From: Arthrobacter sp. efr-133-TYG-118
GTDB lineage: Bacteria; Actinomycetota; Actinomycetes; Actinomycetales; Micrococcaceae
Length of the DNA: 64,000 nucleotides
Direction of reading: 5' to 3'
Assembly: GCF_030209755.1 (NCBI RefSeq)
Contig: NZ_JARVRH010000001.1
Span: forward strand, 98,524-162,523
Shown here: positions 14,643 to 24,521 of the stretch, one piece after another
Position numbering within the stretch: position 1 is the stretch's first letter
Layout: each line of letters starts with the position of its first letter
The notes under the pieces: generated by a model
Databases searched by the model: none
What the model was told of the DNA's origin: nothing
Seen by the model: the letters and a program-made list of their open reading frames with translations, nothing else
Translations under genes and position numbers: made by a program

Positions 14643-16862
14643 CTAACCCCGCACGGCCTCGTCCACAGCAGCGAGCAAGGAGTTGAACCGCGGGTTCTCG
14701 TCCAGGTCATCGATGAGTACGGCACGGCCGCGTTCGTCGGCTAGTGGCACTTGCCAGTTGGGGTAGACCTCCGAGGTCGTACCGGGCTGGTTCTGCACCC
14801 TCCGCTCCCCCACGGCGTCCACCAGCGCAACGCCCAGCAGGACCGATGGCGCAAGGGCCAGCAGCCGGTGCAGCGCCTCAATGACCTGCTCCTCGCCAAG
14901 CTCCTGGCTGCCGCGGTCGAATGTGGCAGTGTCGAATCCGGCAGGCAACAGGCCCCGTTCCCGCAGCAACCCCATCATCTTGTCCAGGCTGGCCTCGTGC
15001 TCGGCCCGCTCCTCGGCCACGCTTCGTTCAAGCAAGCCCAGTTGACTCCGGAGTTCCACGTGATCGCCGGCTAGGTACCCGGCGGTCGGGGGGAGGTCGT
15101 GGGTGTTGACGCTGGCAAGGGCCTGCGTTCGGTAACGTTCGGGCGGCAGAGGCGAGTCGCCGTCGTACTCGAACCAGAGGATCGACGTGCCCAGGATGCC
15201 GCGGGCCGCGAGATAGTCCCGCACCCACGGTTCGAAGACGCCCAGGTCTTCGCCGATGACCACCGCGCCCGCGCGGTGCGCTTCCAGAGCGAGGATGCCG
15301 ATGAGGGCCTCGTGGTCGTAGCGGACATAGGCGCCGTCGCGAGCGGAGTTGCCGGCGGGCACCCACCACAAACGGAACAGCCCCAAGATGTGGTCCACAC
15401 GAATTCCGCCGGCATGGCGAAGGACGGTGGAGAGCATCGCACGCAACGGCGCGTAGCCCGCCTCGGCCAAACGGACCGGGTGCCACGGCGGCTGGTTCCA
15501 GTTCTGGCCGAGCTGGTTGTACATGTCCGGAGGGGCGCCCACGCTGACACCCGGCGCGAAGCTGCTGCGCAGGGTCCAGGCGTCGGCGCTGCTGAGGTCC
15601 GCTCCGACGGCGAGATCGTGCACAACTCCCAGCCGCATGCCGGAACGCTTCGCGGCGGCCTGGGCTGACTCGAGCTGCTCATCGCAGATCCACTGAAGCC
15701 AACGGTGGAACCCAATCCGATCGGCCAATGTCTGCCGCATCGATTCAATCTTGGGCGAACCGAGGGTGGCCGCCGGGTCCTGCCAGAAGGGGTCCTCCGG
15801 CGACCGGTCTTCGCGCATGGCGCACCAAAGGGCGAAATCGTCCAAGCCTGGGCCGGACTCACGGCAGAATTCCTCGAAGGCGCGCTGCCGGGCCGGAGAA
15901 AGCTTGACCGTGTGAAGGAGTTCCAGGGCAGCGAGTTTGGCGGCGAAGATCTGGTCCCGGTCCAGCCGTTCCGCGTCCTTGTTGAGTGCGTGGACGTGAT
16001 CCAGCAGCCGGTCCACCGCGGCCCGCTTCCGGGGCTTGACATATGCCAATTCGGGAATTTCTTCAATGCGAATATAAATGGGGTTGAAGAACCGCCTGGT
16101 GGACGGAGAATACGGCGACGCTTGAACCGGAGGCACAGGATCCGCGGCGTGCAGCGGATTCACCAGGACATAGTCAGCGCCGCGGGCGCCGGCCAACGAC
16201 GCCAAATCGGCCAGGTCCGCGAAATCCCCGATACCCCATGAGCGCTTGGAGCGCACGGAGTACAGCTGCGTTGCGAGTCCCCAGCCACGCCGTTCTTCGA
16301 GCTGTGCCGCGGTCTGCAAGTTTGCTGGAACCACGGCGAGCACCGCGGTGGCCGTCACGCCGTTGGACTCGGCCGTGAGCGAGTGCCAGCCGAGTGGCAA
16401 ACCGGCCGGCACCTCAAAGGTGGCACGGCCTGTGGGCACTCCCTCCACGTCGCGCGGCGGCGCCCAGTCCTCCTGCTGGGTGGCAGCGAGTTCCGTTCCG
16501 TCCTCGAGCGAGATCGACAGGCGGGCCGGCGAACCGTCGCGGACGTGCACATGAACCGTCGCCGTCGTTCCCTCCTGGACGACGACGGCGGGCGGCAGCA
16601 TCCGTCGCCACGGCGCCACTTCCACGTCCGCGAGGGCCGCCTCGATCTGCTCGTCGGAATGGGCGGCCACTCCCAGTGCGCCCAGCACCTGGACCAGCGT
16701 GGTGGGTGAAACGTCGTGTTGCAGCCCGTCCCAGCCATGGAACGAGGTCCCGACCCCATGAGCGTCCGCGAGCCGGTGAAGCAGGTCCTCGTCAATGGCG
16801 GTGTTCGGGGCGGGTGGCATCGCCGTGGGGTCGGTGGCGTGCTGGATGGGAGTGTTGGTCAT
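14643..16862 (-). CDS. malQ: 4-alpha-glucanotransferase (amylomaltase)
   Basis: A 739-residue glycoside hydrolase family 77 enzyme, which transfers alpha-1,4-glucan segments between maltodextrins in the cytoplasm. The catalytic residues are visible: nucleophile Asp490 in GGIRVDHILGLF, acid/base Glu538 in VIGEDLGV, and Asp589 in VNTHDLPP. The first about 180 residues form the extra N-terminal domain common in actinobacterial MalQ. Start 16862 follows a GAGG at good distance; a frame extension to 16931 lacks family support. It stands alone on the minus strand. Confidence 0.93.
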   Translation of the reverse strand: MTNTPIQHATDPTAMPPAPNTAIDEDLLHRLADAHGVGTSFHGWDGLQHDVSPTTLVQVLGALGVAAHSDEQIEAALADVEVAPWRRMLPPAVVVQEGTTATVHVHVRDGSPARLSISLEDGTELAATQQEDWAPPRDVEGVPTGRATFEVPAGLPLGWHSLTAESNGVTATAVLAVVPANLQTAAQLEERRGWGLATQLYSVRSKRSWGIGDFADLADLASLAGARGADYVLVNPLHAADPVPPVQASPYSPSTRRFFNPIYIRIEEIPELAYVKPRKRAAVDRLLDHVHALNKDAERLDRDQIFAAKLAALELLHTVKLSPARQRAFEEFCRESGPGLDDFALWCAMREDRSPEDPFWQDPAATLGSPKIESMRQTLADRIGFHRWLQWICDEQLESAQAAAKRSGMRLGVVHDLAVGADLSSADAWTLRSSFAPGVSVGAPPDMYNQLGQNWNQPPWHPVRLAEAGYAPLRAMLSTVLRHAGGIRVDHILGLFRLWWVPAGNSARDGAYVRYDHEALIGILALEAHRAGAVVIGEDLGVFEPWVRDYLAARGILGTSILWFEYDGDSPLPPERYRTQALASVNTHDLPPTAGYLAGDHVELRSQLGLLERSVAEERAEHEASLDKMMGLLRERGLLPAGFDTATFDRGSQELGEEQVIEALHRLLALAPSVLLGVALVDAVGERRVQNQPGTTSEVYPNWQVPLADERGRAVLIDDLDENPRFNSLLAAVDEAVRG

Positions 16863-16997
16863 GTCCGCCTCGTCTGCGATGTGATTCGTCCGAAGGTGCA
16901 TACCGCCCCGCGTGCAACTCGAGCGAGGCAACTGGTTCCGATTATTGCAGGGCGGTGGGGGCAGTCGCAGTTATTCCGACAGCATGACGCCCCAACC

Positions 16998-17160
16998 CGA
17001 AACCCTCGCTCACATATACGCCCCCAACCCGAAACGCTCGCTCACATCATGTGAGCGAGCGTCTGTCGTGGAACCGACATATCTGAGCGAGCGTCGGAAA
17101 ATCCAAACCCTCGCTCACAAACAATCGCCAAAACCCAAACCCTCGCTCACATACGTCTGG
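16998..17160. repeat. 32-bp-phased array, cluster C (6 copies, alternating orientation)
   Basis: The 323-bp space between divergent malQ and the PHP gene is largely occupied by this array. CGCTCA starts at 17007 and 17039, TGAGCG at 17052 and 17084, CGCTCA again at 17112 and 17144; each pair is exactly 32 bp apart. The second and third copies meet head to head as a 14-bp-arm palindrome centred on 17048 (ACGCTCGCTCACAT / ATGTGAGCGAGCGT). Confidence 0.85.
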
Positions 17161-17185
17161 GCGCGGCGTGGTACATGATTGAGCT

Positions 17186-18214
17186 ATGGACGCCGTAGAC
17201 GCGCTCAACGAAACCGCCTTCTGGCTGGAACGGGAACTCGCGGACGGCTTCAAGGTCCAGGCGTTCCGCCGCGCTGCGGGCATCATCGCCGGACTGAGCC
17301 AAGAGGAACTGGCTGCACGAGTCATGGATGGCCGCCTCAAGCGAACCAAGGGAATCGGCAGCCGGACCTTCGATGTGATCAGCCAGGCCCTGGGCGGCGC
17401 CGTTCCGGACTACCTAGAGAACCTCCGCCGTCGTGGGGCCGAACCCTTGGTCAACGGTGGGCACGAGCTAAACGCCGAGCTCCGGGGCGATCTGCACAGC
17501 CACAGCGACTGGTCGGATGGTGGCTCGCCGATCGAGGTCATGGCCGCCGCGGCTCGTATTCTCGGACGCGAATATGTCGCTTTAACCGATCACTCCCCCA
17601 GCCTCACCATCGCCAACGGACTCAGCCCCGAGCGTTTGATGGAGCAACTCACGGTCGTGGATGGGATCAACGAGCGATACGGCCAGGAGCCCGGATTCCG
17701 GTTGTTGGCCGGAATCGAGGTGGACATTCTTGAAGACGGCGAGTTGGACCAGTCCGCGGAACTGCTGGGCCAACTCGATGTTGTGGTGGCAAGTGTCCAC
17801 TCGAAGCTCCGATCCGACAAACGGTCGATGACTCGGCGCATGCTTGCCGCCATCGAAAACCCCCACACGAACGTCCTTGGGCACTGCACCGGCCGCTTGG
17901 TCAAAGGATCACGAGGAACACGGCCCCCGTCGGAGTTCGACGCAGAAAAAGTATTCGCGTCGTGCGCAGAACGCTCAGTCGCCGTCGAGATCAACTCGAG
18001 GCCCGAACGCCAAGACCCGCCGGACGAATTGATTCGTATTGCCCTCGACGCTGGCTGCCTTTTCAGCATCGACAGTGACGCGCATGCCCCGGGCCAGCTC
18101 GATTTCCTGCAATACGGTGCCGAGCGGGCGCAAGCCAACGGCGTACCCGCCGATCGCATCGTTACGACGTGGCCATTGGACCGGCTTCTGGAGTGGCTCC
18201 AGCCCAAGCTATAG
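17186..18214 (+). CDS. PHP domain phosphoesterase with N-terminal helix-hairpin-helix (PolX-C-terminal-like)
   Basis: A 342-residue protein. Residues 1-65 resemble the helix-hairpin-helix region before the PHP part of bacterial family X polymerases (RAAGIIAGL, KRTKGIGSRTFDVI). Residues 98-340 form a PHP metal-dependent phosphoesterase with all its metal motifs: DLHSHSDWSDG, ALTDHS, GIEVDI, ASVHSK, GHCTGR, EINSRPER and SIDSDAHA. There is no nucleotidyltransferase domain. Such stand-alone proteins may act as 3'-end nucleases or phosphatases; the role here is not known. Confidence 0.85.
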   Translation: MDAVDALNETAFWLERELADGFKVQAFRRAAGIIAGLSQEELAARVMDGRLKRTKGIGSRTFDVISQALGGAVPDYLENLRRRGAEPLVNGGHELNAELRGDLHSHSDWSDGGSPIEVMAAAARILGREYVALTDHSPSLTIANGLSPERLMEQLTVVDGINERYGQEPGFRLLAGIEVDILEDGELDQSAELLGQLDVVVASVHSKLRSDKRSMTRRMLAAIENPHTNVLGHCTGRLVKGSRGTRPPSEFDAEKVFASCAERSVAVEINSRPERQDPPDELIRIALDAGCLFSIDSDAHAPGQLDFLQYGAERAQANGVPADRIVTTWPLDRLLEWLQPKL

Positions 18215-18325
18215 CCCGCCGTCGCCGCCAACTATTTAATGCCCGACGGCGACTTCCGCACCCAGCGCCGACCCCCGCCGTCGACCCCCGGCGATACAAC
18301 TGCAGGAGGGTTGACAACTATAGCC

Positions 18326-18379
18326 TCATAAGAGAGCGAGCGTCGTCGATTTTCCCGCCATAAGAGAGCGAGCGTCGTC
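18326..18379. repeat. 32-bp-phased array, cluster D (2 copies)
   Basis: Two copies of CATAAGAGAGCGAGCGTCGTC start 32 bp apart (core AGAGCG at 18333 and 18365). The variant has AGAG where other clusters have GTGAG. They lie between two convergent genes, and the second copy runs into the stop codon of the nickel transporter. Confidence 0.8.
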
Positions 18380-19406
18380 AGGGCTTCCCACTGAGCGCCG
18401 CGCGGACCCGGAACCGCACGGCCGAGACTGCCCACACGACGGCGAACAGCGCAATCAGCACCAACCCTGCGTCGCCGAGGTCTATCTCGCCCAGCCAGGT
18501 GGTGACAGGATCGGTCAGCCCGAGGACAGAGTTGAGGAAGCCGCCCAGCGTGATGACCGAGATGAAGAGCGCCGAAAAGGCCGAAATACCGGTGATGATG
18601 GCGTTGAATCCAAGCTTGCGCTGGGGATCGTGGATGGCGGACTTGTACATTCGCATCATGGCCACGCCGTTGACGGAATCGCAGAGCGTCATGGCCGCGG
18701 TGAAGGCCAGCGGCAACGCCAGGAGGGCAAGAACCGAAACGCCCGCGAGCGACGCCGCCGTCGTGAGTACCAGCAGCCCGATGGTGGTGGCTGTGTCGAA
18801 GCCAAGCCCGAACAAGAAGCCGATCACGTAGATGTTCCGCGGACGCTGGACCTTGGATAGCGGCTTGGCCAAGAGCCGCGCGATGAACCCTTTGGTTTCG
18901 AGGTCGTCGACGGCGATCGCGCCGCCCGCCTGGGCGGCGCGATACAGCTGCATCGTGCGGAGGAAGGCAGACCCGTTGAAGATGCCCATGGCCAGGAGGA
19001 AGAGCCCGGAGACGCCGCTGCCGATTAGCCCCAGCACGAGGTGTCCGGTGGTGCCGTCCTCCATGAGCTGGCCCACCAGGCTGGCGCCGCCAACCACCAT
19101 CACACCGGCCAGAACTACCACTGAGCTGTGACCCAGGCTGAAGGCGAAGCCGACGCTCACGGGATCCTTGCGCTGTGCCACGAACTTTCGTGTGGAATTG
19201 TCGATCGCGGCGATGTGGTCCCAGTCGTAGCTGTGCTTGATACCGGCCACATATGCCGTCAGCACGAGGCCGAGCGCGATCGGCTGCCCTCCACCGGCGC
19301 CACCCACAAGCAGGAGAACGACGGCGGCAAGGTGCAGGAGGACGACCGAACCGAACATGAACGCGAGGCGCGACTTCATCGGGAGATGCTCACGCCGGCG
19401 GTACAT
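18378..19406 (-). CDS. NiCoT family nickel/cobalt transporter
   Basis: A 342-residue membrane protein with about eight hydrophobic segments of the HoxN/NixA/NhlF family. The signature H-x4-D-H is present as KHSYDWDHIAAIDNSTRK, followed by the family's LGHSSVV and LGFDTATT motifs. It is the last gene of the urease operon, 24 nt after ureD, so it almost certainly supplies Ni2+ to urease. Start 19406 has GGAG nine bases upstream; an ATG at 19379 is an alternative closer to the first helix. Confidence 0.9.
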   Translation of the reverse strand: MYRRREHLPMKSRLAFMFGSVVLLHLAAVVLLLVGGAGGGQPIALGLVLTAYVAGIKHSYDWDHIAAIDNSTRKFVAQRKDPVSVGFAFSLGHSSVVVLAGVMVVGGASLVGQLMEDGTTGHLVLGLIGSGVSGLFLLAMGIFNGSAFLRTMQLYRAAQAGGAIAVDDLETKGFIARLLAKPLSKVQRPRNIYVIGFLFGLGFDTATTIGLLVLTTAASLAGVSVLALLALPLAFTAAMTLCDSVNGVAMMRMYKSAIHDPQRKLGFNAIITGISAFSALFISVITLGGFLNSVLGLTDPVTTWLGEIDLGDAGLVLIALFAVVWAVSAVRFRVRAALSGKP

Positions 19407-19430
19407 CGAGGCGAACTCCGAGTGAGGTCA

Positions 19431-20468
19431 TCAGTACTTCCTGAGGTTCAGCGGCGCCCTGCCATACCAGCGTTCGCGCAAAAGGCCGGTACAGGCAGCA
19501 AGCAACCGATTCAGTTCCTCGGTGCCGTTCGAGAGGGATCGAAGGACCAGTCCCGTTGTGCCCGCAAGTGTCCGGGTCAACGACAAGCCCGAGTACGCCT
19601 CATACCCCGTGGTCAGCCGGTGCAGCTCATCGGCGAGCGCCTGGTCAACCCGCGGATCCACCACAATGAGCGATCCCAGGTGGCTGTACCCCTCCATGAA
19701 GCCCATTCCGGTCACATCGCCCAGCGGCGGCCGGATCAGGAGGTTGTCGAGCGCAAGCAGCACCGCGCCGTCGTCGCTCTCCACTTGGATTTCGTTCCGT
19801 AGGCGGAGTTCCCGGTACCGGAAGGAGGCGGCGTCCGGCGACCAGCCGGGAGTGATGACTTCCGCCATGATGAGGCTCGACGTCGGATGCACAGTGATGC
19901 GCGTATTCTGCCGATAGCTGGCCTCCCGGTAGGCAATGAGCTGGTCGGGAGCCAACTCCAGTTCCGCCCCCTCCCCCAGGCGGATCGTCATCCGCTGCTC
20001 GGCAAAGGACCCCGGAGTCCGATAAATCTTCGTGGCCGACTGAGTGGTCAAAAGCAACGACGCCCCGGCCTCGACCTCCACATCCACAACATAGAGATCC
20101 GCCCCCAAATACGCCCCGCCCGGATTGACCACGACATAACAAACCTGCCCGGACCCATCCAAGTAGTGCGGCCTCAAAACCCGCAAGGCACCCTGATGAA
20201 ACTGCTGCACGGCCACGGATCGTCCTGCACGCAAAGCGACCCGCAGGCTGAGCTCGCCCATCGGCGAGTTGCTCGAAGAGGCGGCGAAGCCGGATTTGGG
20301 GGCCGCGGCGTGGCGGGCACCGCGGGGGGCCCACTGCTGCGAGGGCCCCGACCAGAGCTTGCGAGGGTTGGGAGCGGCTGGGGACGGGCACGGCCCAAAA
20401 TCCGGCGGAGCCGCCGGAGGTGACCCATCCGCCGGTGAGAGCTCAGCCGCCGTAGCCGTCGTGCTCAT
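19431..20468 (-). CDS. ureD: urease accessory protein UreD with an unusual N-terminal extension
   Basis: UreD/UreH binds apo-urease and helps load nickel with UreF and UreG. Family sequence runs from about residue 70 ([14 protein letters not shown] ... [10 protein letters not shown] ... [14 protein letters not shown] ... [10 protein letters not shown]) to the end. The ATG at 20468 overlaps the ureG stop by four bases. The preceding about 69 residues are Pro/Ala/Ser-rich, and codons about 21-60 are encoded by a palindromic element (20289-20406). An internal ATG at 20261 (M-G-E-L-S-L) could be the real functional start. Confidence 0.88.
   Translation of the reverse strand: MSTTATAAELSPADGSPPAAPPDFGPCPSPAAPNPRKLWSGPSQQWAPRGARHAAAPKSGFAASSSNSPMGELSLRVALRAGRSVAVQQFHQGALRVLRPHYLDGSGQVCYVVVNPGGAYLGADLYVVDVEVEAGASLLLTTQSATKIYRTPGSFAEQRMTIRLGEGAELELAPDQLIAYREASYRQNTRITVHPTSSLIMAEVITPGWSPDAASFRYRELRLRNEIQVESDDGAVLLALDNLLIRPPLGDVTGMGFMEGYSHLGSLIVVDPRVDQALADELHRLTTGYEAYSGLSLTRTLAGTTGLVLRSLSNGTEELNRLLAACTGLLRERWYGRAPLNLRKY
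20289..20406. repeat. palindromic element inside the 5' part of ureD
   Basis: GCCGGATTTGGG (20289-20300) and CCCAAAATCCGGC (20394-20406) form imperfect terminal inverted repeats about 118 bp apart. Inside are further GC palindromes (GGGGCCC/GGGCCCC around 20325-20350) and the word GAGCTTGCGAGG (20355-20366), shared with the hairpin at 4237-4283. It has no protein-like character of its own, yet the ureD frame stays open through it. Confidence 0.6.
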
Positions 20469-21082
20469 GGCGCTAGGTCGAGCATCAGGACGTCGTGCCG
20501 CATCCATGCGATGACCTTGTCGAGCCCTTCGTCGGTTTTGAGGTTTGTAAAGCAGAACGGCTTGTCGCCGCGGAATTCCTTGGAGTCCCGTTCCATGACG
20601 GACAAGTCTGCGCCGACGAACGGGGCGAGGTCGGTCTTGTTGATGATGAAGAGGTCCGACTTGATCATGCCTTGGCCGGCTTTGCGGGGGATTTTCTCTC
20701 CTTGGGCGACGTCGATGATGTAGATCGAGAAGTCCACGAGTTCGGGGCTGAACGTGGCGGATAGGTTGTCGCCGCCGGATTCCACGAAGATGACCTGCAG
20801 GTCGGGGTGCCGTTTCTTGAGTTCCTCGATGGCCGCCGTGTTCATGGAGGTGTCTTCACGGATGGCGGTGTGCGGGCAGCCGCCCGTTTCGACGCCGATG
20901 ATGCGGTCCTCGGGCAGGATGCCGTTGGCCGCGAGGATTTTAGCGTCTTCGATCGTGTAGATGTCGTTGGTGATGGCGGCCATGGAGATTTCCCGGCTCA
21001 TGTGGCGGGTCAGGCGCTCAACGAGCTGCGTCTTGCCGGCACCTACCGGGCCGCCGATGCCGATCTTGATGGGTTCAGGCAT
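20465..21082 (-). CDS. ureG: urease accessory GTPase UreG
   Basis: A 205-residue SIMIBI-class GTPase that drives nickel delivery to urease. The P-loop GGPVGAGKT lies at residues 10-18. Other landmarks are the metal-binding CPH in [14 protein letters not shown], the [15 protein letters not shown] segment and the NKTDLAP guanine motif. It is 16 nt downstream of ureF and overlaps ureD by four bases (ATGA). Confidence 0.96.
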   Translation of the reverse strand: MPEPIKIGIGGPVGAGKTQLVERLTRHMSREISMAAITNDIYTIEDAKILAANGILPEDRIIGVETGGCPHTAIREDTSMNTAAIEELKKRHPDLQVIFVESGGDNLSATFSPELVDFSIYIIDVAQGEKIPRKAGQGMIKSDLFIINKTDLAPFVGADLSVMERDSKEFRGDKPFCFTNLKTDEGLDKVIAWMRHDVLMLDLAP

Positions 21083-21098
21083 GTGTCCTCCTATGGTT

Positions 21099-21767
21099 CT
21101 AGCTCATGAACATGCGCGCACGTTGCCATTCGTGCCGCATCTGCGAAATTTCCAGCCCGGGGCTGACGGCTCCGAAGTCGTCCCAGCTGAGGTGCTGGAC
21201 ATGTTCGACGGCGGCAGCGACGTCGTCGTGCGCCTTGCGCAACAGCCGCTGCCCGGAGTTCTGGCCGAGCGGGATGGCGCGCACGGCGTTCTGCGTCAGT
21301 GAGGTGACCGCCGCGAAAAGGTAAGCGGCGAGCGCTCCTTCGAACGGCACGCCCAGCGAGCGCGCGACGACGGCGAACGCCAGCGGCTGATGACCGGCAG
21401 CCCGGCCCGTGGTCACGAGAGTCCGGTAGGCCTCCAGCGCGGCCGACGGAAAGACTTCGGTCCCGATCTCGATCAGCCGCCCGCCCATTTTGGTACTGGC
21501 CTCCCGAACCTGCCGAGGCAAGAGCTGAGCACTCAAATGAGCATCAAGCCCAGCTAAGTCAAAACCCTCATAAAGGAACCGAATAGCCAAGCCGTCGGAA
21601 TAGGTCAACTGCTGCCCCACAAACGCAGACAGCCAGTTGCCGAATGAGGCTTCATCGCGAACCAACCCGCGATCGATGTACGTCTCAAACCCCAAAGAAT
21701 GAGCAAACGCCCCGGTAGGCAACGCGGAGTCAGTGAGCTGCTGAAGCGCCAGCTGATAAGAAGTCAT
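21099..21767 (-). CDS. ureF: urease accessory protein UreF
   Basis: A 222-residue all-helical UreF that bridges UreD and UreG in the activation complex. Family signatures are [22 protein letters not shown] at the N-terminus, [19 protein letters not shown], and [12 protein letters not shown]. Start 21767 has a strong GAGGGGGG Shine-Dalgarno; an upstream extension to 21812 has none. It lies 57 nt after ureE. Confidence 0.94.
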   Translation of the reverse strand: MTSYQLALQQLTDSALPTGAFAHSLGFETYIDRGLVRDEASFGNWLSAFVGQQLTYSDGLAIRFLYEGFDLAGLDAHLSAQLLPRQVREASTKMGGRLIEIGTEVFPSAALEAYRTLVTTGRAAGHQPLAFAVVARSLGVPFEGALAAYLFAAVTSLTQNAVRAIPLGQNSGQRLLRKAHDDVAAAVEHVQHLSWDDFGAVSPGLEISQMRHEWQRARMFMS

Positions 21768-21824
21768 GCCACCCCCCTCAAGGCGAGACGACAAAACAGC
21801 CAACCCGACCATCGGCCCAGAAGA

Positions 21825-22304
21825 CTAGTGCGTGTGTTCAGCATGGCGGAAAGGCACCGGCATTACGCGTTCCTGGCGCTCGTACGGCACGCCGACGTGT
21901 TTGAGGTAGTCCTCGACCGTGTGGTCGTACTGGCACACCATGACTTCGGCCCCGTACTCGGACGCCGCGTCGAAGAACTGGGCCTGCAGGTGCCGGTTGC
22001 CGAGGGAGTGCGCCACGACACCCATTTCGTAGATGCTGCGGGCGGCGATGATCAGGACGTCGCTCGGTAGCACGGACACCACGATCAGGTTCGCATCCTC
22101 GACGGCGAGGATGTCGCCGTCGCGCAGGTCTCCGGAGCCGGCCGGGAGGCGGATGCCGAGCTCCTTCCCGTGGTCCGTGGTGACGCGTTGGATGCGTTTG
22201 ACCAGCTGAGCGCTGGGCAGCACGACCTTCTCCTTGTGGAGGCCGGCATACTGTTCGGGATCGGGCAGCTCGTGCAGGTTGCCGAGGATCTTTTCGATGA
22301 TCAT
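21825..22304 (-). CDS. ureE: urease accessory nickel metallochaperone UreE
   Basis: A 159-residue UreE, the homodimeric nickel carrier of urease assembly. It has the N-terminal peptide-binding domain (with R-I-Q-R-V-T-T-D-H-G-K-E-L-G) and the metal-binding domain with IAARSIYEMGVVAHSLGNRHL. It ends in a short His-containing tail (FRHAEHTH) rather than a long poly-His tail. Start 22304 has GGAGGAG six bases upstream. Confidence 0.95.
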   Translation of the reverse strand: MIIEKILGNLHELPDPEQYAGLHKEKVVLPSAQLVKRIQRVTTDHGKELGIRLPAGSGDLRDGDILAVEDANLIVVSVLPSDVLIIAARSIYEMGVVAHSLGNRHLQAQFFDAASEYGAEVMVCQYDHTVEDYLKHVGVPYERQERVMPVPFRHAEHTH

Positions 22305-22323
22305 GTGGTTCTCCTCCGGCGGT

Positions 22324-24108
22324 CTAGAAAAGGAAGTAACGCTGGGCCATGGGCAGCACGTCGGAAGGCTCACAGGTGACGTCTTCGCCGTCGACCGTCA
22401 CTTTATAGGTTTCGGGGTCGACCGCGATATCGGGCGTTTCCCCGTTGAACTTGAGGTCCGCCTTGCTCAGGTTCCGGATGCCGGACACCGGCCGGATGAC
22501 GCGTTCCAGGCCAAGCTCCTCCGGGACACCCGCGTCGATGGCTGCCTTGGACAGGAAGGTGATGGAGGACTGCTGCAACGCCTTTCCGTGGGTGGCGAAC
22601 ATCGGGCGCATGGTGCGTGGCTGCGGTGTGGGGATGGAGCCGTTGGAATCGCCCATGAGGGCGTAAGCAATCTGCCCGCCCTTGAGAACCAGTTCCGGCT
22701 TCACGCCGAAGAAGGCCGGATTCCAGAGGACGAGGTCGGCGAATTTGCCCACTTCAACCGAGCCGATGGAGTCGGCCATGCCCTGCGCGATCGCCGGGTT
22801 GATGGTGTATTTGGAGATGTAGCGCTTGATCCTGAAGTTGTCGCTTTCCCCGCCTAGGCCGTTTGTAGCGCCGTGGCTTGCACCTGACGGGTCCTTGAGC
22901 ACGCCTCGCTGCCGCTTCATGGCGTCGGCCACTTGCCACGTGCGGATGACGACTTCGCCCACCCGGCCCATGGCCTGGGAATCCGAGGACGTCATGGAGA
23001 AGATGCCCAGGTCCTGGAGCACGTCTTCGGCGGCGATGGTTTCGGCCCGGATGCGGGAATCGGCGAACGCCACGTCTTCCGGAATGTCAGGGTTGAGGTG
23101 GTGGCACACCATGAGCATGTCCAGGTGCTCTTCGATGGTGTTCCGCGTGTACGGGAGCGTCGGATTCGTGGATGCCGGGAGCACATTGGACAATCCGGCG
23201 ATCTTGATGATGTCCGGAGCGTGCCCGCCGCCGGCGCCTTCGGTGTGGAAGGTGTGGATGACCCGGCCATCGATGGCCTTGATGGTGTCCTCCACGAATC
23301 CGCACTCGTTGAGGGTGTCCGTGTGGATTGCTACCTGCACGTCGTATTCATCGGCTACGCGAAGGGACATGTCGATCGACGACGTCGTGGCGCCCCAGTC
23401 CTCGTGGACTTTGAGGCCCACGGCACCTGCGCGGATCTGTTCGGCGAGCGGCTCAAGGGCAGAGGCGTGGCCTTTGCCGAGGAGGCCGATATTGATCGGG
23501 AGCCCCTCCGCCGCTTGGAGCATCCGCGAAATGTGCCATTTGCCGGGAGTGATGGTGGTGGCCTTGGTGCCTTCGGCCGGTCCCGTGCCTCCGCCCACCA
23601 TGGTGGTGATGCCGCTGCACAGTGCCGTGGGGACTTGGTCCGGGGAAATGTAGTGGATGTGGGTGTCCACGCCCCCTGCGGTGAGGATCTTGCCCTCGCC
23701 CGCGATCATCTCGGTGCTGGCCCCGATCACGATGTCCACGCCGTCTGCGATCTGCGGATTGCCTGCCTTGCCGATCTTGAAGATGTGCCCGTCTTTGAGC
23801 GCCACGTCGGCCTTGTAGATTCCGGTGTAGTCGAGGACCACGACGTTCGAAATGACGGTGTCCGGAACGTCGAGGGTCTGGTCCGAGGCTACGTTGGTCC
23901 CAGGCAAACGGCCGTCGCGGGTCACCTGGCCGTTCTGGCCCATGCCGTCGCGGACCACTTTGCCGCCGCCGAACATGACCTCTTCGCCGTAGACGGTGTG
24001 GTCCTTCTCGATCTCGAGGAAAAGTTCGGTGTCCGCCAAGCGGATGGAGTCGCCCGTCGTCGGGCCGTAAAGGTCTGCGTACTGCTTGCGCGAAATTTCA
24101 AAGCTCAC
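22324..24108 (-). CDS. ureC: urease alpha subunit UreC
   Basis: A 594-residue catalytic subunit that hydrolyses urea to ammonia and carbamate. By comparison with the Klebsiella enzyme, nickel ligands and catalytic residues are His150, His152, carbamylated Lys233 ([11 protein letters not shown]), His262, His288, Asp376, and the flap Cys335-His336 ([10 protein letters not shown]). It is about 27 residues longer than the Klebsiella protein, with insertions near residues 59-80 and 408-420. It starts with GTG in a GTGA overlap with ureB. Confidence 0.97.
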   Translation of the reverse strand: MSFEISRKQYADLYGPTTGDSIRLADTELFLEIEKDHTVYGEEVMFGGGKVVRDGMGQNGQVTRDGRLPGTNVASDQTLDVPDTVISNVVVLDYTGIYKADVALKDGHIFKIGKAGNPQIADGVDIVIGASTEMIAGEGKILTAGGVDTHIHYISPDQVPTALCSGITTMVGGGTGPAEGTKATTITPGKWHISRMLQAAEGLPINIGLLGKGHASALEPLAEQIRAGAVGLKVHEDWGATTSSIDMSLRVADEYDVQVAIHTDTLNECGFVEDTIKAIDGRVIHTFHTEGAGGGHAPDIIKIAGLSNVLPASTNPTLPYTRNTIEEHLDMLMVCHHLNPDIPEDVAFADSRIRAETIAAEDVLQDLGIFSMTSSDSQAMGRVGEVVIRTWQVADAMKRQRGVLKDPSGASHGATNGLGGESDNFRIKRYISKYTINPAIAQGMADSIGSVEVGKFADLVLWNPAFFGVKPELVLKGGQIAYALMGDSNGSIPTPQPRTMRPMFATHGKALQQSSITFLSKAAIDAGVPEELGLERVIRPVSGIRNLSKADLKFNGETPDIAVDPETYKVTVDGEDVTCEPSDVLPMAQRYFLF

Positions 24109-24512
24109 TGGGCTGTTCCTTCCTTGGTGGCTCCGGGCCCTTCTTTGCTGGCTCCGGGCCGTTCGGTGCCGGCGGCAGCGCCGCCGTCGTTCTTTCCCGC
24201 GTCCGCATCAAGGGGACCGTTGACGGCGTTCCGGAGGCCGTAGACTTCGCGGCTGCCCGCGATCGCAACGAGTTTGACGGTCTTGGAATCGCCCGGCTCG
24301 AAGCGCGCGGCCGTTCCGGCGGGGATGTCCAGGCGGCGGCCGTAAGCTGCTTCGCGATCAAAATCGAGGGCCGGATTCGCCTCGGCAAAGTGGTAGTGAG
24401 AACCCACCTGGACGGGGCGGTCGCCACGGTTGACGACGTCGACGGCGATTGCCTCGCGTCCGCTGTTGCAAGCGATGGGCTCTGCTTGGAGACGGTACTC
24501 ACCGGGAATCAT
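24105..24512 (-). CDS. ureB: urease beta subunit UreB
   Basis: A 135-residue beta subunit. The first about 100 residues are the conserved structural domain ([59 protein letters not shown]). The last about 33 residues are a low-complexity Gly/Ala/Glu/Lys tail with repeated G-P-G-A-T/S-K-E units that ordinary UreB lacks. It is 9 nt after ureA and overlaps ureC by four bases. Confidence 0.95.
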   Translation of the reverse strand: MIPGEYRLQAEPIACNSGREAIAVDVVNRGDRPVQVGSHYHFAEANPALDFDREAAYGRRLDIPAGTAARFEPGDSKTVKLVAIAGSREVYGLRNAVNGPLDADAGKNDGGAAAGTERPGASKEGPGATKEGTAQ

Positions 24513-24521
24513 GTTGGCCTC

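Noticed and set aside
19431..20468. ureD as a pseudogene because of the palindromic element
   Set aside because: The frame is open throughout, the UreD core is complete and an internal start is available.
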